A stretch of 64,000 nucleotides of DNA, taken from JAKAXS01 sp041940525 (lineage in GTDB: Bacteria > Pseudomonadota > Alphaproteobacteria > Rhizobiales > Hyphomicrobiaceae). Location: assembly GCA_041940525.1 (NCBI GenBank), contig JBGTSB010000004.1, positions 37,021 through 101,020 on the forward strand. Direction: 5' to 3'. A model generated the notes under the pieces. The model was not told the DNA's origin and made no database searches. It saw nothing but the letters and a program-made list of their open reading frames with translations. The translations under genes and the position numbers were made by a program. Positions 42,223 through 50,136 of the stretch are shown piece by piece; the stretch's first letter is position 1; each line of letters begins with the position of its first letter.

Positions 42223-42546
42223 ATGGCTTGGATATATCTGCTGCTGGCAGGGTTGTTGGAAGTTGGTTTCACAACGTCGATGCGGTTCACCGATGGGTTT
42301 ACGCGCTTGGGGCCAACTGTGGCCTTTGCAGTGTGCGTTGCCGGCAGCTTGTACTTCCTCGAACGGGCCGCATCGCTTGGCATTCCCATGGGCACTGCAT
42401 ATGCCATTTGGACTGGAATAGGGGTTGTCGGCACCGTGCTTGTCGGTATTGCGGCCTTCCAAGAGCCCGTCGAAGGAATACGGCTAGCGCTGCTTGGCGT
42501 TTTGATCGCCAGCATCATTGGTCTGAAAGTTGTTTCGCCTCATTGA
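42223..42546 (+). CDS. SugE/Gdx-type small multidrug resistance transporter
   Basis: The 107-residue protein has four membrane helices with the SMR signature: MAWIYLLLAGLLEVGFTTSM carrying the essential glutamate (Glu13), then LYFLERAASLGIPMGTAYAI, WTGIGVVGTVLVG and VLIASIIGLKVV. The lone short form with GIPMGTAYAIW and FQEPVEG resembles the SugE/Gdx group, whose characterised members export guanidinium. It works as a homodimeric proton antiporter. It lies 21 bases after hslV and 84 before hslU, so it is likely cotranscribed. Substrate assignment needs the subgroup residues to be compared. Confidence 0.9.
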   Translation: MAWIYLLLAGLLEVGFTTSMRFTDGFTRLGPTVAFAVCVAGSLYFLERAASLGIPMGTAYAIWTGIGVVGTVLVGIAAFQEPVEGIRLALLGVLIASIIGLKVVSPH

Positions 42547-42630
42547 TGGAGCAGTGGCGGACAGCTTTGCATTTGAGCCTGGACGTATCGTCCACTTGCC
42601 CTTCGCCGGGCGTCACTTCAACATCGAGCC

Positions 42631-43944
42631 ATGACGAACTTCTCACCGCGTGAAATTGTATCCGAGCTTGACCGCTATATCGTCGGTCAGAATGACGCCA
42701 AGCGAGCTGTCTCGATTGCCTTGCGCAATCGCTGGCGGCGGCAGCAGTTGGAGGGTGATCTCCGGGATGAGGTTTTGCCGAAAAACATCCTGATGATCGG
42801 CCCCACGGGCGTCGGTAAGACGGAGATCTCCCGGCGCTTGGCGAAGCTGGCCGGTGCGCCGTTCATTAAGGTGGAGGCGACGAAGTTCACCGAGGTGGGT
42901 TACGTCGGCCGGGATGTTGAGAGCATCATCCGGGATCTTGTCGAGGTCGGAATTTCGCTGGTTAAAGAGGTCAAGAGGCGTGACGTGCGCGCGAAGGCGG
43001 AGAAGGCCGCTGAAGAGCGCGTGCTTGATGCGCTTGTCGGGCCGACGGCGTCTGCTGCCACCCGAGAAAGCTTCCGCAAACGTCTGCGCGACAACGAGAT
43101 GAACGACAAGGAGATCGAAGTCGAGGTCGCTGATATGGCGCCTGGTGTGCCGATGTTCGACATTCCGGGGATGCCCGGAAGCTCGGTGGGCGCGATCAAT
43201 CTGGGCGACATGCTGGGTAAGGCATTTGGCGGGCGCACGAAGACACGGCGTGTGACCGTGGCCGATAGTTACAGTGTGCTAATTGCCGAGGAAAGCGACA
43301 AGCTGATCGACTCCGACCAAATCACAGCCGAGGCCATCAAGGCGGTGGAAGCTAACGGGATCGTGTTCCTGGATGAGATCGACAAGATCTGCTCGCGCAG
43401 CGAGGGCGGCCGCGGTGGCGTGGACGTTTCGCGCGAAGGTGTGCAGCGTGACTTGCTGCCGCTGATCGAAGGCACGAGCGTTGCCACTAAACACGGCACT
43501 GTCAAAACGGATCATATCTTGTTCATTGCTTCAGGTGCGTTCCACGTGTCAAAGCCGTCGGACCTGTTGCCTGAGCTTCAGGGGCGGTTGCCAATCCGGG
43601 TCGAACTGCAGGCGCTCAAGCGGGACGATTTCCGCCGCATTCTCACCGAACCGGAAGCGAGCCTGATTAAGCAATACGTGGCCCTGATGGCGACCGAAGG
43701 CGTGACACTGGTGTTTGATGACAGCGCTATCGATGCACTTGCCGACACCGCAGTGCTCGTTAATTCCACTGTTGAGAATATTGGTGCCAGGCGCCTGCAA
43801 ACCGTGATGGAAAGGGTGTTGGACGAAATCTCGTTCACCGCGTCCGATAGAAGCGGGGAAACCATTACAATCGACGAGGCGTATGTGAATGAGCGGGTTG
43901 GCGAGCTATCGCAAAATGCCGACCTGTCAAAATTCATTCTATAA
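42631..43944 (+). CDS. hslU: HslU ATPase/unfoldase subunit
   Basis: The 437-residue AAA+ protein begins MTNFSPREIVSELDRYIVGQ. Walker A is MIGPTGVGKTEISRRLAKLA, then the family VEATKFTEVGYVGRDVESII pore region, an intermediate domain, Walker B GIVFLDEIDKIC, sensor 1 in HILFIASGAFH, and a C-terminal GARRLQTVMERVLDEISF with sensor 2. It unfolds substrates for HslV and ends in NADLSKFIL, the tail that docks into HslV. Length is normal for the family. Confidence 0.98.
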   Translation: MTNFSPREIVSELDRYIVGQNDAKRAVSIALRNRWRRQQLEGDLRDEVLPKNILMIGPTGVGKTEISRRLAKLAGAPFIKVEATKFTEVGYVGRDVESIIRDLVEVGISLVKEVKRRDVRAKAEKAAEERVLDALVGPTASAATRESFRKRLRDNEMNDKEIEVEVADMAPGVPMFDIPGMPGSSVGAINLGDMLGKAFGGRTKTRRVTVADSYSVLIAEESDKLIDSDQITAEAIKAVEANGIVFLDEIDKICSRSEGGRGGVDVSREGVQRDLLPLIEGTSVATKHGTVKTDHILFIASGAFHVSKPSDLLPELQGRLPIRVELQALKRDDFRRILTEPEASLIKQYVALMATEGVTLVFDDSAIDALADTAVLVNSTVENIGARRLQTVMERVLDEISFTASDRSGETITIDEAYVNERVGELSQNADLSKFIL

Positions 43945-44033
43945 AGACTGCGATCTTCACTTGCGCTGAATACGCGACAATGAAATGCTGAGATTTGCGT
44001 GGTGCTTGTCTGTGGTTCTCGTATAGTGGTCGT

Positions 44034-44543
44034 ATGTTAGAGAGTAGAGCTTCAGTTAAGGTTCGGAGTGGTCGGCTTGGGGATGCCAAAGCCATCGCCG
44101 GCGTTTTCAAGGAAGCTTGGCTGCAGGCCTACCGGGGAATTATCCCGCACGCACATCTAGACGCCATGATCGCCCGGCGCGGTCCCACATGGTGGCGCAG
44201 CGTTGTTCGGGCCGGAGACGCTCTCCTTATCGTCGAATGGGACAATCAGGTTGTCGGCTATGCAACGCTAGGCACGTCCCGTACGAAGGGCCACCATCAG
44301 GGTGAGATCTACGAAATTTACATGCTCCCAGCCTATCAAGGCCTCGGCTTTGGCGAGCATCTGTTTGAGGCGGCGCGAGCTGATCTAGATCATCGTGGCC
44401 TGAAAGGCCTGATCGTTTGGGCTTTGCGCGACAATCAGGCAGCGATGCAGTTCTATTGGCAGCGCGGCGGACGCCCATTCTCTCAGGCGGAGGAATGCCT
44501 TGGAGGGGCGTGGCTGCCAAAAGTCGCGTTCGGCTGGCCGTAA
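44034..44543 (+). CDS. GNAT-family N-acetyltransferase
   Basis: The 169-residue protein shows RSGRLGDAKAIAGVFKEAWL, VVGYATLGTSR, EIYEIYMLPAYQGLGFGEHL (motif A, with the acetyl-CoA loop QGLGFG) and LKGLIVWALRDNQAAMQFYW. It acetylates an unknown amine. A GNAT gene sits between hslV and hslU in many Rhizobiales; here it follows hslU, 89 bases downstream. The ATG at 44034 is chosen, trimming 13 upstream residues. Confidence 0.9.
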   Translation: MLESRASVKVRSGRLGDAKAIAGVFKEAWLQAYRGIIPHAHLDAMIARRGPTWWRSVVRAGDALLIVEWDNQVVGYATLGTSRTKGHHQGEIYEIYMLPAYQGLGFGEHLFEAARADLDHRGLKGLIVWALRDNQAAMQFYWQRGGRPFSQAEECLGGAWLPKVAFGWP

Positions 44544-44715
44544 GATTTATCAGTGTTTTAAGCACAGTTAGCTGTTCTGCGGCCCGGTTGCGGCTGGGCG
44601 GGTTCGACGCATTTTGCCGTTTACTGTCTCGTTCTAAATCAGGGGGTGAAATCGCTGGCGATCTGTAGGAATGTCGGCGCCAATTCACGGACCGTCTGGG
44701 GCAGGAGAAAGACTT

Positions 44716-45261
44716 ATGCGCATCGAAGCCATTCCGACTGGCAAGAATCCGCCGAACGATGTCAACGTCGTGATCGAGGTGCCGGTTGGCGGTGAGCCGA
44801 TCAAGTATGAAATGGATAAGGCTTCGGGCACGTTGTTCGTCGACCGCTTTTTGTACACACCGATGCGCTATCCGGGGAACTATGGTTTCGTTCCTCACAC
44901 GCTTTCAGCGGACGGCGATCCCATCGATGTGCTGGTGTGCAACACGCGCGCAATCTTCCCAGGAGCGGTGATCAATTGTCGTCCAATCGGCGTACTGGTG
45001 ATGGAAGATGATGGTGGCGGAGACGAGAAAATCATCGCGGTTCCGAGCACGAAGTTGACGCAACGCTACGACAAGGTCCAAACCGTTGCCGATCTGCCGG
45101 ACATCACCCTCAACCAAATTGAGCATTTCTTCGCGCACTATAAGGACCTTGAACCCAATAAGTGGGTTAAGATCAAGGAAATAGGCGATGTGAACCTAGC
45201 CAAAACTTTGATCGGCGACTCTATCATCCGTGCGCGGGATGCGGCTAAACAGAAATCATAA
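44716..45261 (+). CDS. ppa: Family I inorganic pyrophosphatase
   Basis: The 181-residue enzyme starts MRIEAIPTGKNPPNDVNVVI, with AGGAGAAAG four bases before the ATG. It carries the active-site lysine and glutamate in PIKYEMDK, RFLYTPMRYPGNYGFVPHTL, the signature DGDPIDVLV with its metal-binding aspartates, and HFFAHYKDLEPNKWVKI. It hydrolyses pyrophosphate in the cytosol and drives biosynthetic reactions. It is transcribed alone. Confidence 0.97.
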   Translation: MRIEAIPTGKNPPNDVNVVIEVPVGGEPIKYEMDKASGTLFVDRFLYTPMRYPGNYGFVPHTLSADGDPIDVLVCNTRAIFPGAVINCRPIGVLVMEDDGGGDEKIIAVPSTKLTQRYDKVQTVADLPDITLNQIEHFFAHYKDLEPNKWVKIKEIGDVNLAKTLIGDSIIRARDAAKQKS

Positions 45262-45336
45262 GGCTGGGGCCGTGGCTGCTCTTTCCGTAGGCTGCGGGGG
45301 TTGCTATACCCGCGCCATTAGCGGGAGGACTATGGC

Positions 45337-46143
45337 GTGAGCGACGTAAAAATCGCCGTGATGGGCGCGGCAGGGCGCATGGGGCAGGCACTTGTGCGGG
45401 CCGTCGTCGCGGAATCCGGATGTGTACTTGCGGGCGGAGTTGAGCCTCAAGGTTCCAAAGCCATCGGGCAGGACCTGGGACAGCTGGCCGGTTTAGGGCC
45501 TCTCGGCGTTACCGTTTCCGATGACGCTCTGGACCTTATCGCCCGCTCTGACGCGATCCTGGATTTCACATCTCCGGCCGCGACCGTGGAGTTTGCGGGG
45601 TTAGCGGCTAACGCCCGCAACGTTCATGTCATCGGTACGACGGGTCTGAGCGACAGCGACGAGGCCGCGATCGCCGCAGCCGGGCGTCACGCAACGATCG
45701 TGAAGGCTGGGAACATGAGTCTGGGTGTCAATCTTCTGGCCGCGCTGACGCGAAAAGTCGCTGAAGCTTTGGACGAAGACTTCGACATCGAGATCGTCGA
45801 AATGCACCACAAGCACAAGGTCGATGCGCCTTCGGGCACGGCTTTGATGCTCGGCAACGCCGCCGCGGCAGGGCGTGGCGTTAATCTCAAGGACCGGACC
45901 ATTCCCGCGCGTGGCGGCCATACTGGGTCGCGTCGCGCCGGCGACATCGGTTTTGCCTCATTGCGCGGCGGTGACGTCGTGGGTGACCATACGGTTATCT
46001 TCGCAGGGCCGGGTGAACGGGTCGAGTTAACCCATCGCGCCAGCGACCGGTCGATTTTCGCGCGAGGTGCGGTAAAGGCTGCCATGTGGGGAAAAGGAAA
46101 AGGCCCCGGCGTTTTCGCGATGACCGACGTTCTTGGACTATAA
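45337..46143 (+). CDS. dapB: 4-hydroxy-tetrahydrodipicolinate reductase
   Basis: The 268-residue protein starts at GTG (VSDVKIAVMGAAGRMGQALV) after GGGAGG. It has the NAD(P)H loop GAAGRMG, DFTSPAATVEF, the catalytic EMHHKHKVDAPSGTALMLG and GFASLRGGDVVGDHTVIFAG. It reduces hydroxytetrahydrodipicolinate in the diaminopimelate-lysine pathway. Its stop directly abuts the gpmA start, so the two are coupled. Confidence 0.97.
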   Translation: MSDVKIAVMGAAGRMGQALVRAVVAESGCVLAGGVEPQGSKAIGQDLGQLAGLGPLGVTVSDDALDLIARSDAILDFTSPAATVEFAGLAANARNVHVIGTTGLSDSDEAAIAAAGRHATIVKAGNMSLGVNLLAALTRKVAEALDEDFDIEIVEMHHKHKVDAPSGTALMLGNAAAAGRGVNLKDRTIPARGGHTGSRRAGDIGFASLRGGDVVGDHTVIFAGPGERVELTHRASDRSIFARGAVKAAMWGKGKGPGVFAMTDVLGL

Positions 46144-46827
46144 ATGACGATAATGGAGAGCCCTCGCCGCATGGAAGTATTGACGAACAGCCTCGTGCTT
46201 GTCCGCCACGGCGAGAGTGAGTGGAACAAAAAGAACCTGTTCACGGGGTGGAAGAATCCCGACCTTACGGAGAAAGGCGTGATTGAGGCACGCTGGGCCG
46301 GCAGGGTGCTGCGCAACGAAGGGCTGCGGTTCGACATCGCGTTCACAAGCGCCTTAAAGCGGGCTCAGCACACCTTGGAAATCATGCTGGACGAAAGCGA
46401 TCAATCGAATGTGGAGACCATACGCGACGAAGCGTTGAACGAGCGCAGCTATGGCGACCTATCGGGGCTTAACAAGGATGAGGCGCGTGAGCGCTGGGGC
46501 GACGAGCAGGTGATGTTGTGGCGCCGGTCGTTTGATATTCCGCCGCCAGGAGGCGAGAGCCTGAAAGATACTGCAGCGCGCGTTTTGCCGTACTGGGAGA
46601 AGGCGATCTGGCCGCGTGTGCTGGCGGGCGAGACGGTGATTGTTGTGGCTCACGGCAACTCGCTGCGGGCCTTGATCATGCATCTGGAAGACTTGACCGG
46701 CGAAGAGATCATCGCGCGAGAGCTGGCGACGGCTGCGCCGATCGTCTACCGGCTGAATACATCCGGTAAGGCCGCGGAATGCAATGAGCTGGTGCCGTCC
46801 AAGGGCCGCGATCACAGCCTGGGCTAG
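46144..46827 (+). CDS. gpmA: 2,3-bisphosphoglycerate-dependent phosphoglycerate mutase
   Basis: The 227-residue enzyme has the phospho-histidine in LVRHGESEWN (His22), FTGWKNPDLTEKG, TSALKRAQHTLEIML, ALNERSYGDLSGLNKDEARE and VAHGNSLRALIMHLE with the second histidine. It interconverts 3- and 2-phosphoglycerate in glycolysis. The gene starts on the base after the dapB stop, a pairing common in Rhizobiales. A later ATG at codon 4 or 10 is possible. Confidence 0.96.
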   Translation: MTIMESPRRMEVLTNSLVLVRHGESEWNKKNLFTGWKNPDLTEKGVIEARWAGRVLRNEGLRFDIAFTSALKRAQHTLEIMLDESDQSNVETIRDEALNERSYGDLSGLNKDEARERWGDEQVMLWRRSFDIPPPGGESLKDTAARVLPYWEKAIWPRVLAGETVIVVAHGNSLRALIMHLEDLTGEEIIARELATAAPIVYRLNTSGKAAECNELVPSKGRDHSLG

Positions 46828-47020
46828 GAGCTGCGCTGCCGGGCGGGCCTTAATGCGACAAAATGGTCGTCGGCGCCATTGCGCCGTTGCCGCCCATTCA
46901 TCATCGGCGCGCTAAACTCAACCCATGATGAAGGTGTGTGGTGACAAGCTCAGCCGGGCGCGTGACCCGTTTCCGGCACCAAGGCCCCAAACAGGCTCAT
47001 GGGGGCAGGGTTCCTACCTG
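46828..47020. other. Intergenic region before the heat-shock promoter
   Basis: No gene is supported between gpmA and the hsp20 promoter. A frame that runs into hsp20 is open here but has no start signal or family similarity. Confidence 0.4.
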
Positions 47021-47048
47021 CTTGAACGGCAGAAACAATATCCCATAT
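47021..47048 (+). promoter_or_regulatory. RpoH (sigma-32)-type heat-shock promoter of hsp20
   Basis: CTTGAA (47021-47026) and CCCATAT (47042-47048) are separated so that CTTG-N17-CCCATAT fits the alphaproteobacterial RpoH consensus. It lies about 108 bases before the small heat-shock gene start, as expected. The leader between promoter and gene could hold a thermosensor, but I cannot confirm a ROSE fold by eye. Confidence 0.65.
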
Positions 47049-47155
47049 CTTATGCATCAGTCCGGCGCCCGAATGGGGCTGGACAGGCGCAGGGCGACGG
47101 CAGCCGGCTGCGTAACTGGAAAACTAGAGGTCGCTTTAGGACAAGGGCTTCAGAC

Positions 47156-47593
47156 ATGTCACGACTATCGCTTTTATCGAACCCAATGCTTTTGGGGTTC
47201 GAAGAAATTGAACGCCTGATTGATCGCGCTAATAAGGGCGGCGGCGACGGGTATCCTCCGTACAATATTGAGCGCCTCGGCAACTCCAACGGAGCGGCAG
47301 AGACCCTGCGTATCACGCTTGCGGTCGCTGGATTTAAGCGCGACGAACTTGATGTCAGCGTGGAAGACAACCAGCTCACCGTGCGTGGCAAGCAGGAAGA
47401 CGACAAGTCCAGAGACTTTCTCTACCGCGGTATCGCCGCACGGCAGTTTTCAAGAACGTTCGTTCTGGCGGACGGGATCGAGGTCTCGAGCGCAGATCTA
47501 AACAACGGGTTACTTGCGATTGATCTGCAACGTCATGAACCAGAGCGCCTCATTAAGAAGATAGACATCGGAGGTGCGAAAAAATCGGGGTAG
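47156..47593 (+). CDS. Small heat-shock protein (Hsp20/IbpA class)
   Basis: The 145-residue protein reads MSRLSLLSNPMLLGFEEIER and contains the alpha-crystallin domain: YNIERLGNSNGAAETLRITL, AVAGFKRDELDVSVEDNQLT, the conserved RGKQEDD, and FSRTFVLADGIEVSSADLNN with GLLAIDLQRHEPE. It is an ATP-independent holdase for unfolded proteins. The in-frame upstream extension to 46925 is not protein-like, so 47156 is the start, which also places it behind the RpoH-like promoter. AAGG precedes the ATG. Confidence 0.95.
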   Translation: MSRLSLLSNPMLLGFEEIERLIDRANKGGGDGYPPYNIERLGNSNGAAETLRITLAVAGFKRDELDVSVEDNQLTVRGKQEDDKSRDFLYRGIAARQFSRTFVLADGIEVSSADLNNGLLAIDLQRHEPERLIKKIDIGGAKKSG

Positions 47594-47713
47594 AGGCCAG
47601 TCGGCTACAGCCAAGGTCCGCGAATCGGACGACGATCATGGTGATCGAAGCGCGGTGCGCCGTGCTCGACCATGACGGCACTAGGATACCTCGAACGCGA
47701 GAGGAGTTGCGTC

Positions 47714-47992
47714 ATGACTGAAACGACCGAGAAGTACATCGATGCGGACTTCGAGCCGCTCATGACCGAGTTGGAACTCGCGCGGTTGGGAGGCGGGCAC
47801 GTCGCCTACATCAAGGTTTTGTCTCCGGATGAGGCGCGCGAGATGTTTCCCTCAATTGAGGGGCTGCCAACCGGCATTGACCTTTACGCACTTCATGCAG
47901 CAGACGGCACGCCGATCGCGTTGACTGATACGCGGCAAGCGGCTTTGTCTCACGCGATGGATGGCGAGTTGTCGGTAGCCAGCGTTCACTAA
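47714..47992 (+). CDS. DUF1150-family protein
   Basis: The 92-residue protein is the small alphaproteobacterial DUF1150 family, with LELARLGGGHVAYIKVLSPD, FPSIEGLPTGIDLYALHAAD and GTPIALTDTRQAALSHAMDG. Its function is unknown; it regularly follows an hsp20 gene, as here, suggesting heat-shock co-regulation. The ATG at 47714 with GAGAGGAG seven or more bases upstream is used. Confidence 0.9.
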   Translation: MTETTEKYIDADFEPLMTELELARLGGGHVAYIKVLSPDEAREMFPSIEGLPTGIDLYALHAADGTPIALTDTRQAALSHAMDGELSVASVH

Positions 47993-48017
47993 CGCTGCGC
48001 GGCAAGCAATGATAGGT

Positions 48018-48058
48018 GGGCTCTGGCCGGTTTTCCGCCAGGGCCCTTATTTGTTTTT
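48018..48058. terminator. Terminator between convergent DUF1150 and NDUFA9-like genes
   Basis: GGGCTCTGGC (48018-48027) pairs with GCCAGGGCCC (48037-48046) with one G-U pair and a 9-base loop, followed by TTATTTGTTTTT. Good plus-strand intrinsic terminator for the hsp20-DUF1150 transcript. Confidence 0.8.
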
Positions 48059-48088
48059 CGCGCAGGGATCGTTCGTGCCGTGGTGCCG

Positions 48089-49072
48089 CTAGCTGTTGCG
48101 ATAGCTGGCGTATTGTCCGCGCGGTTTGAACCGCTCCAGATATGACGGCACGATCGAGGCCGTGGATTCCGGGTGGTCTATTCCGAATGCCGCGATCGTG
48201 CGGCCCTGGGCGCGGGCTTCTTCCGAGACAACATTGTCTTTTTGCAGCAAGCGAACCTGATCGACGGTGACCGGACGCAGGCTATTGGGCATGGGCCATG
48301 TCAGCAGTGCTTGGATCTTGGCCAGCCAGAACGGCAGGGAGATGTAGCCGCGGCTTCGGCCAGCCCATTGCTGCGTGCGATCCAACAGCTCTCGAAACGT
48401 CAGCACCTCGGGCCCGCCGAGCTCATACGTGGTTGAAGCGGCTCCTGTGCCGCTTGCTGCAGCGGCCGCCGCTGAGGCCAGATCAGCTACGTAAACCGGT
48501 TGGAAGCGTGTTTTGCCGCCACCGATCAACGGCAGCACGGGCGACATCCGCGCCATGGAGGCGAAACGGTTGAAGAACTCATCTTCCGGCCCGAACACGA
48601 TGGATGGCCGCAGGATGATGGCTTGCGGAAATTCTTCCAGGACAGCGTGTTCGCCGGCCGCCTTCGTGCGGGCGTACTCAGAATTTGATTCAGTATCGGC
48701 GCCGATTGCCGAAATGTGGATGAAGCGGGTTGCTCCGGCTTCGCGGGCGGCAGCAGCGGCCGCGCGAGCGCCGTCAACATGAATGGCGCTGAAGGTTTGC
48801 TTGCCAACGGATGCGAGCACGCCGACAGCGTTGATCACGCAGTCCGCTCCTTCGAGCGCCTGCTTGAGACTGTCGGGAAAGCGCAAATTGGTCTGCACAG
48901 GGTGGATCTGGCCGACACGGCCCATCGGCTGGAGGAATCCCGCCAAATCCGGACGCCGGCATGCGGCCCGCACGCGCCAGCCGTCCAATGCCAGGGCGCG
49001 GACGATATAGCGGCCGACAAAGCCGGAGCCGCCAATAACTGTTGCCAGACCGTCGTTTGGAATTTTGACCAT
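48089..49072 (-). CDS. Complex I NDUFA9-subunit-like NAD(P)-binding protein
   Basis: The 327-residue protein is an atypical SDR with the dinucleotide loop TVIGGSGFVGRYIVRALALD, ALEGADCVINAVGVLAS, HISAIGADTESNSEYARTKA (YxxxK as YARTK), ILRPSIVFGPEDEFFNRFAS and FQPVYVADLA. The group is related to the NDUFA9 accessory subunit of complex I and may bind NADPH and a quinone-like or lipid ligand. GGGAGG precedes the ATG at 49072. It is convergent with DUF1150. Confidence 0.9.
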   Translation of the reverse strand: MVKIPNDGLATVIGGSGFVGRYIVRALALDGWRVRAACRRPDLAGFLQPMGRVGQIHPVQTNLRFPDSLKQALEGADCVINAVGVLASVGKQTFSAIHVDGARAAAAAAREAGATRFIHISAIGADTESNSEYARTKAAGEHAVLEEFPQAIILRPSIVFGPEDEFFNRFASMARMSPVLPLIGGGKTRFQPVYVADLASAAAAAASGTGAASTTYELGGPEVLTFRELLDRTQQWAGRSRGYISLPFWLAKIQALLTWPMPNSLRPVTVDQVRLLQKDNVVSEEARAQGRTIAAFGIDHPESTASIVPSYLERFKPRGQYASYRNS

Positions 49073-49232
49073 GCCCTCACCTCCCGCAGCGGTGTGCACT
49101 CACTATACGGTTTGGGGTGCCAGGATAAAAGGACTGGTGCAAGCGGCATGTTAGCATTTGCACCCCGCTTTTAGATCAGGTATGACGCTGATCCTTAGCG
49201 GTGGCCGGGAAAATTTGTTCCGCCACCTGCGT

Positions 49233-49317
<85 letters not shown>

Positions 49318-49407
49318 CGAACCATCCCGTAGATTTGCTAAGCGGTGCGTGTCACAAGGTCTACCCGAACGATAGCGCGCGGTTTAATAGGCTTGGCAAG
49401 GGATCCG

Positions 49408-50031
49408 ATGACGAAGAAAAAAATCCATCTCCACAAAGGTGATCTGCCTGAGGGCCTGAATTTTGGTTCGGTGGTTGCTGTCGATTCCGAAACGATGGGG
49501 TTGAGACCGCATCGCGATCGGCTTTGTCTGGTTCAGCTTTCGGCTGGCGATGGCGAGGCGCATCTGGTGCAGATCGCTGCCGGGCAGACGAGCGCGCCGC
49601 GGCTTAAGGCCTTGCTGGAAGATGAGAGCGTTACGAAAATCTTCCATTTCGCCCGGTTCGATGTTGCGGTGCTGGAGCACTATCTGGGCGCGGTGACGTC
49701 GCCGATTTATTGTACCAAGATCGTCTCGAAGCTCGTTCGTACCTACACCGACCGGCACGGGCTGAAGGAATTGGCGCTGGAGCTTGCTGGGATTGAAATG
49801 TCGAAGCAACAGCAAAGCTCCGACTGGGGCGCCGAGACATTGACGGAGCAGCAGCTTGCTTATGCCGCGGCGGACGTATTGTACTTGCATGCCTTTAAGG
49901 ACAAGCTGGACGCCATGCTCGATCGGACTGGGCGGCGCGCTTTCGCCGAGGCGGCATTCGAGTTCTTGCCAACGCGCGCGCGGATGGACCTGGCGGGCTT
50001 TGACGAGAAGGACGATCTGTTCGCTCATTGA
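49408..50031 (+). CDS. rnd: Ribonuclease D-like 3'-5' exonuclease
   Basis: The 207-residue DEDDy exonuclease has VVAVDSETMGLRPHRDRLCL (Exo I), KIFHFARFDVAVLEHYLG (Exo II) and QQLAYAAADVLYLHAFKDKL (Exo III with the tyrosine). It lacks HRDC domains, the usual short form in alphaproteobacteria that trims structured RNA ends. The ATG at 49408 is used; earlier codons read through the tRNA flank. It starts the rnd-lptC-lptB-rpoN-hpf-ptsN neighbourhood. Confidence 0.93.
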   Translation: MTKKKIHLHKGDLPEGLNFGSVVAVDSETMGLRPHRDRLCLVQLSAGDGEAHLVQIAAGQTSAPRLKALLEDESVTKIFHFARFDVAVLEHYLGAVTSPIYCTKIVSKLVRTYTDRHGLKELALELAGIEMSKQQQSSDWGAETLTEQQLAYAAADVLYLHAFKDKLDAMLDRTGRRAFAEAAFEFLPTRARMDLAGFDEKDDLFAH

Positions 50032-50136
50032 TGCTGCCGACAGCTGTCACGGGCATTGAGCTGGTCCCAAATGCGACGCAATTTCCCTGTCTTTTGCGGG
50101 ACTTTGACAGCCTAATGGAAGGGTGTTGCCACCGGA

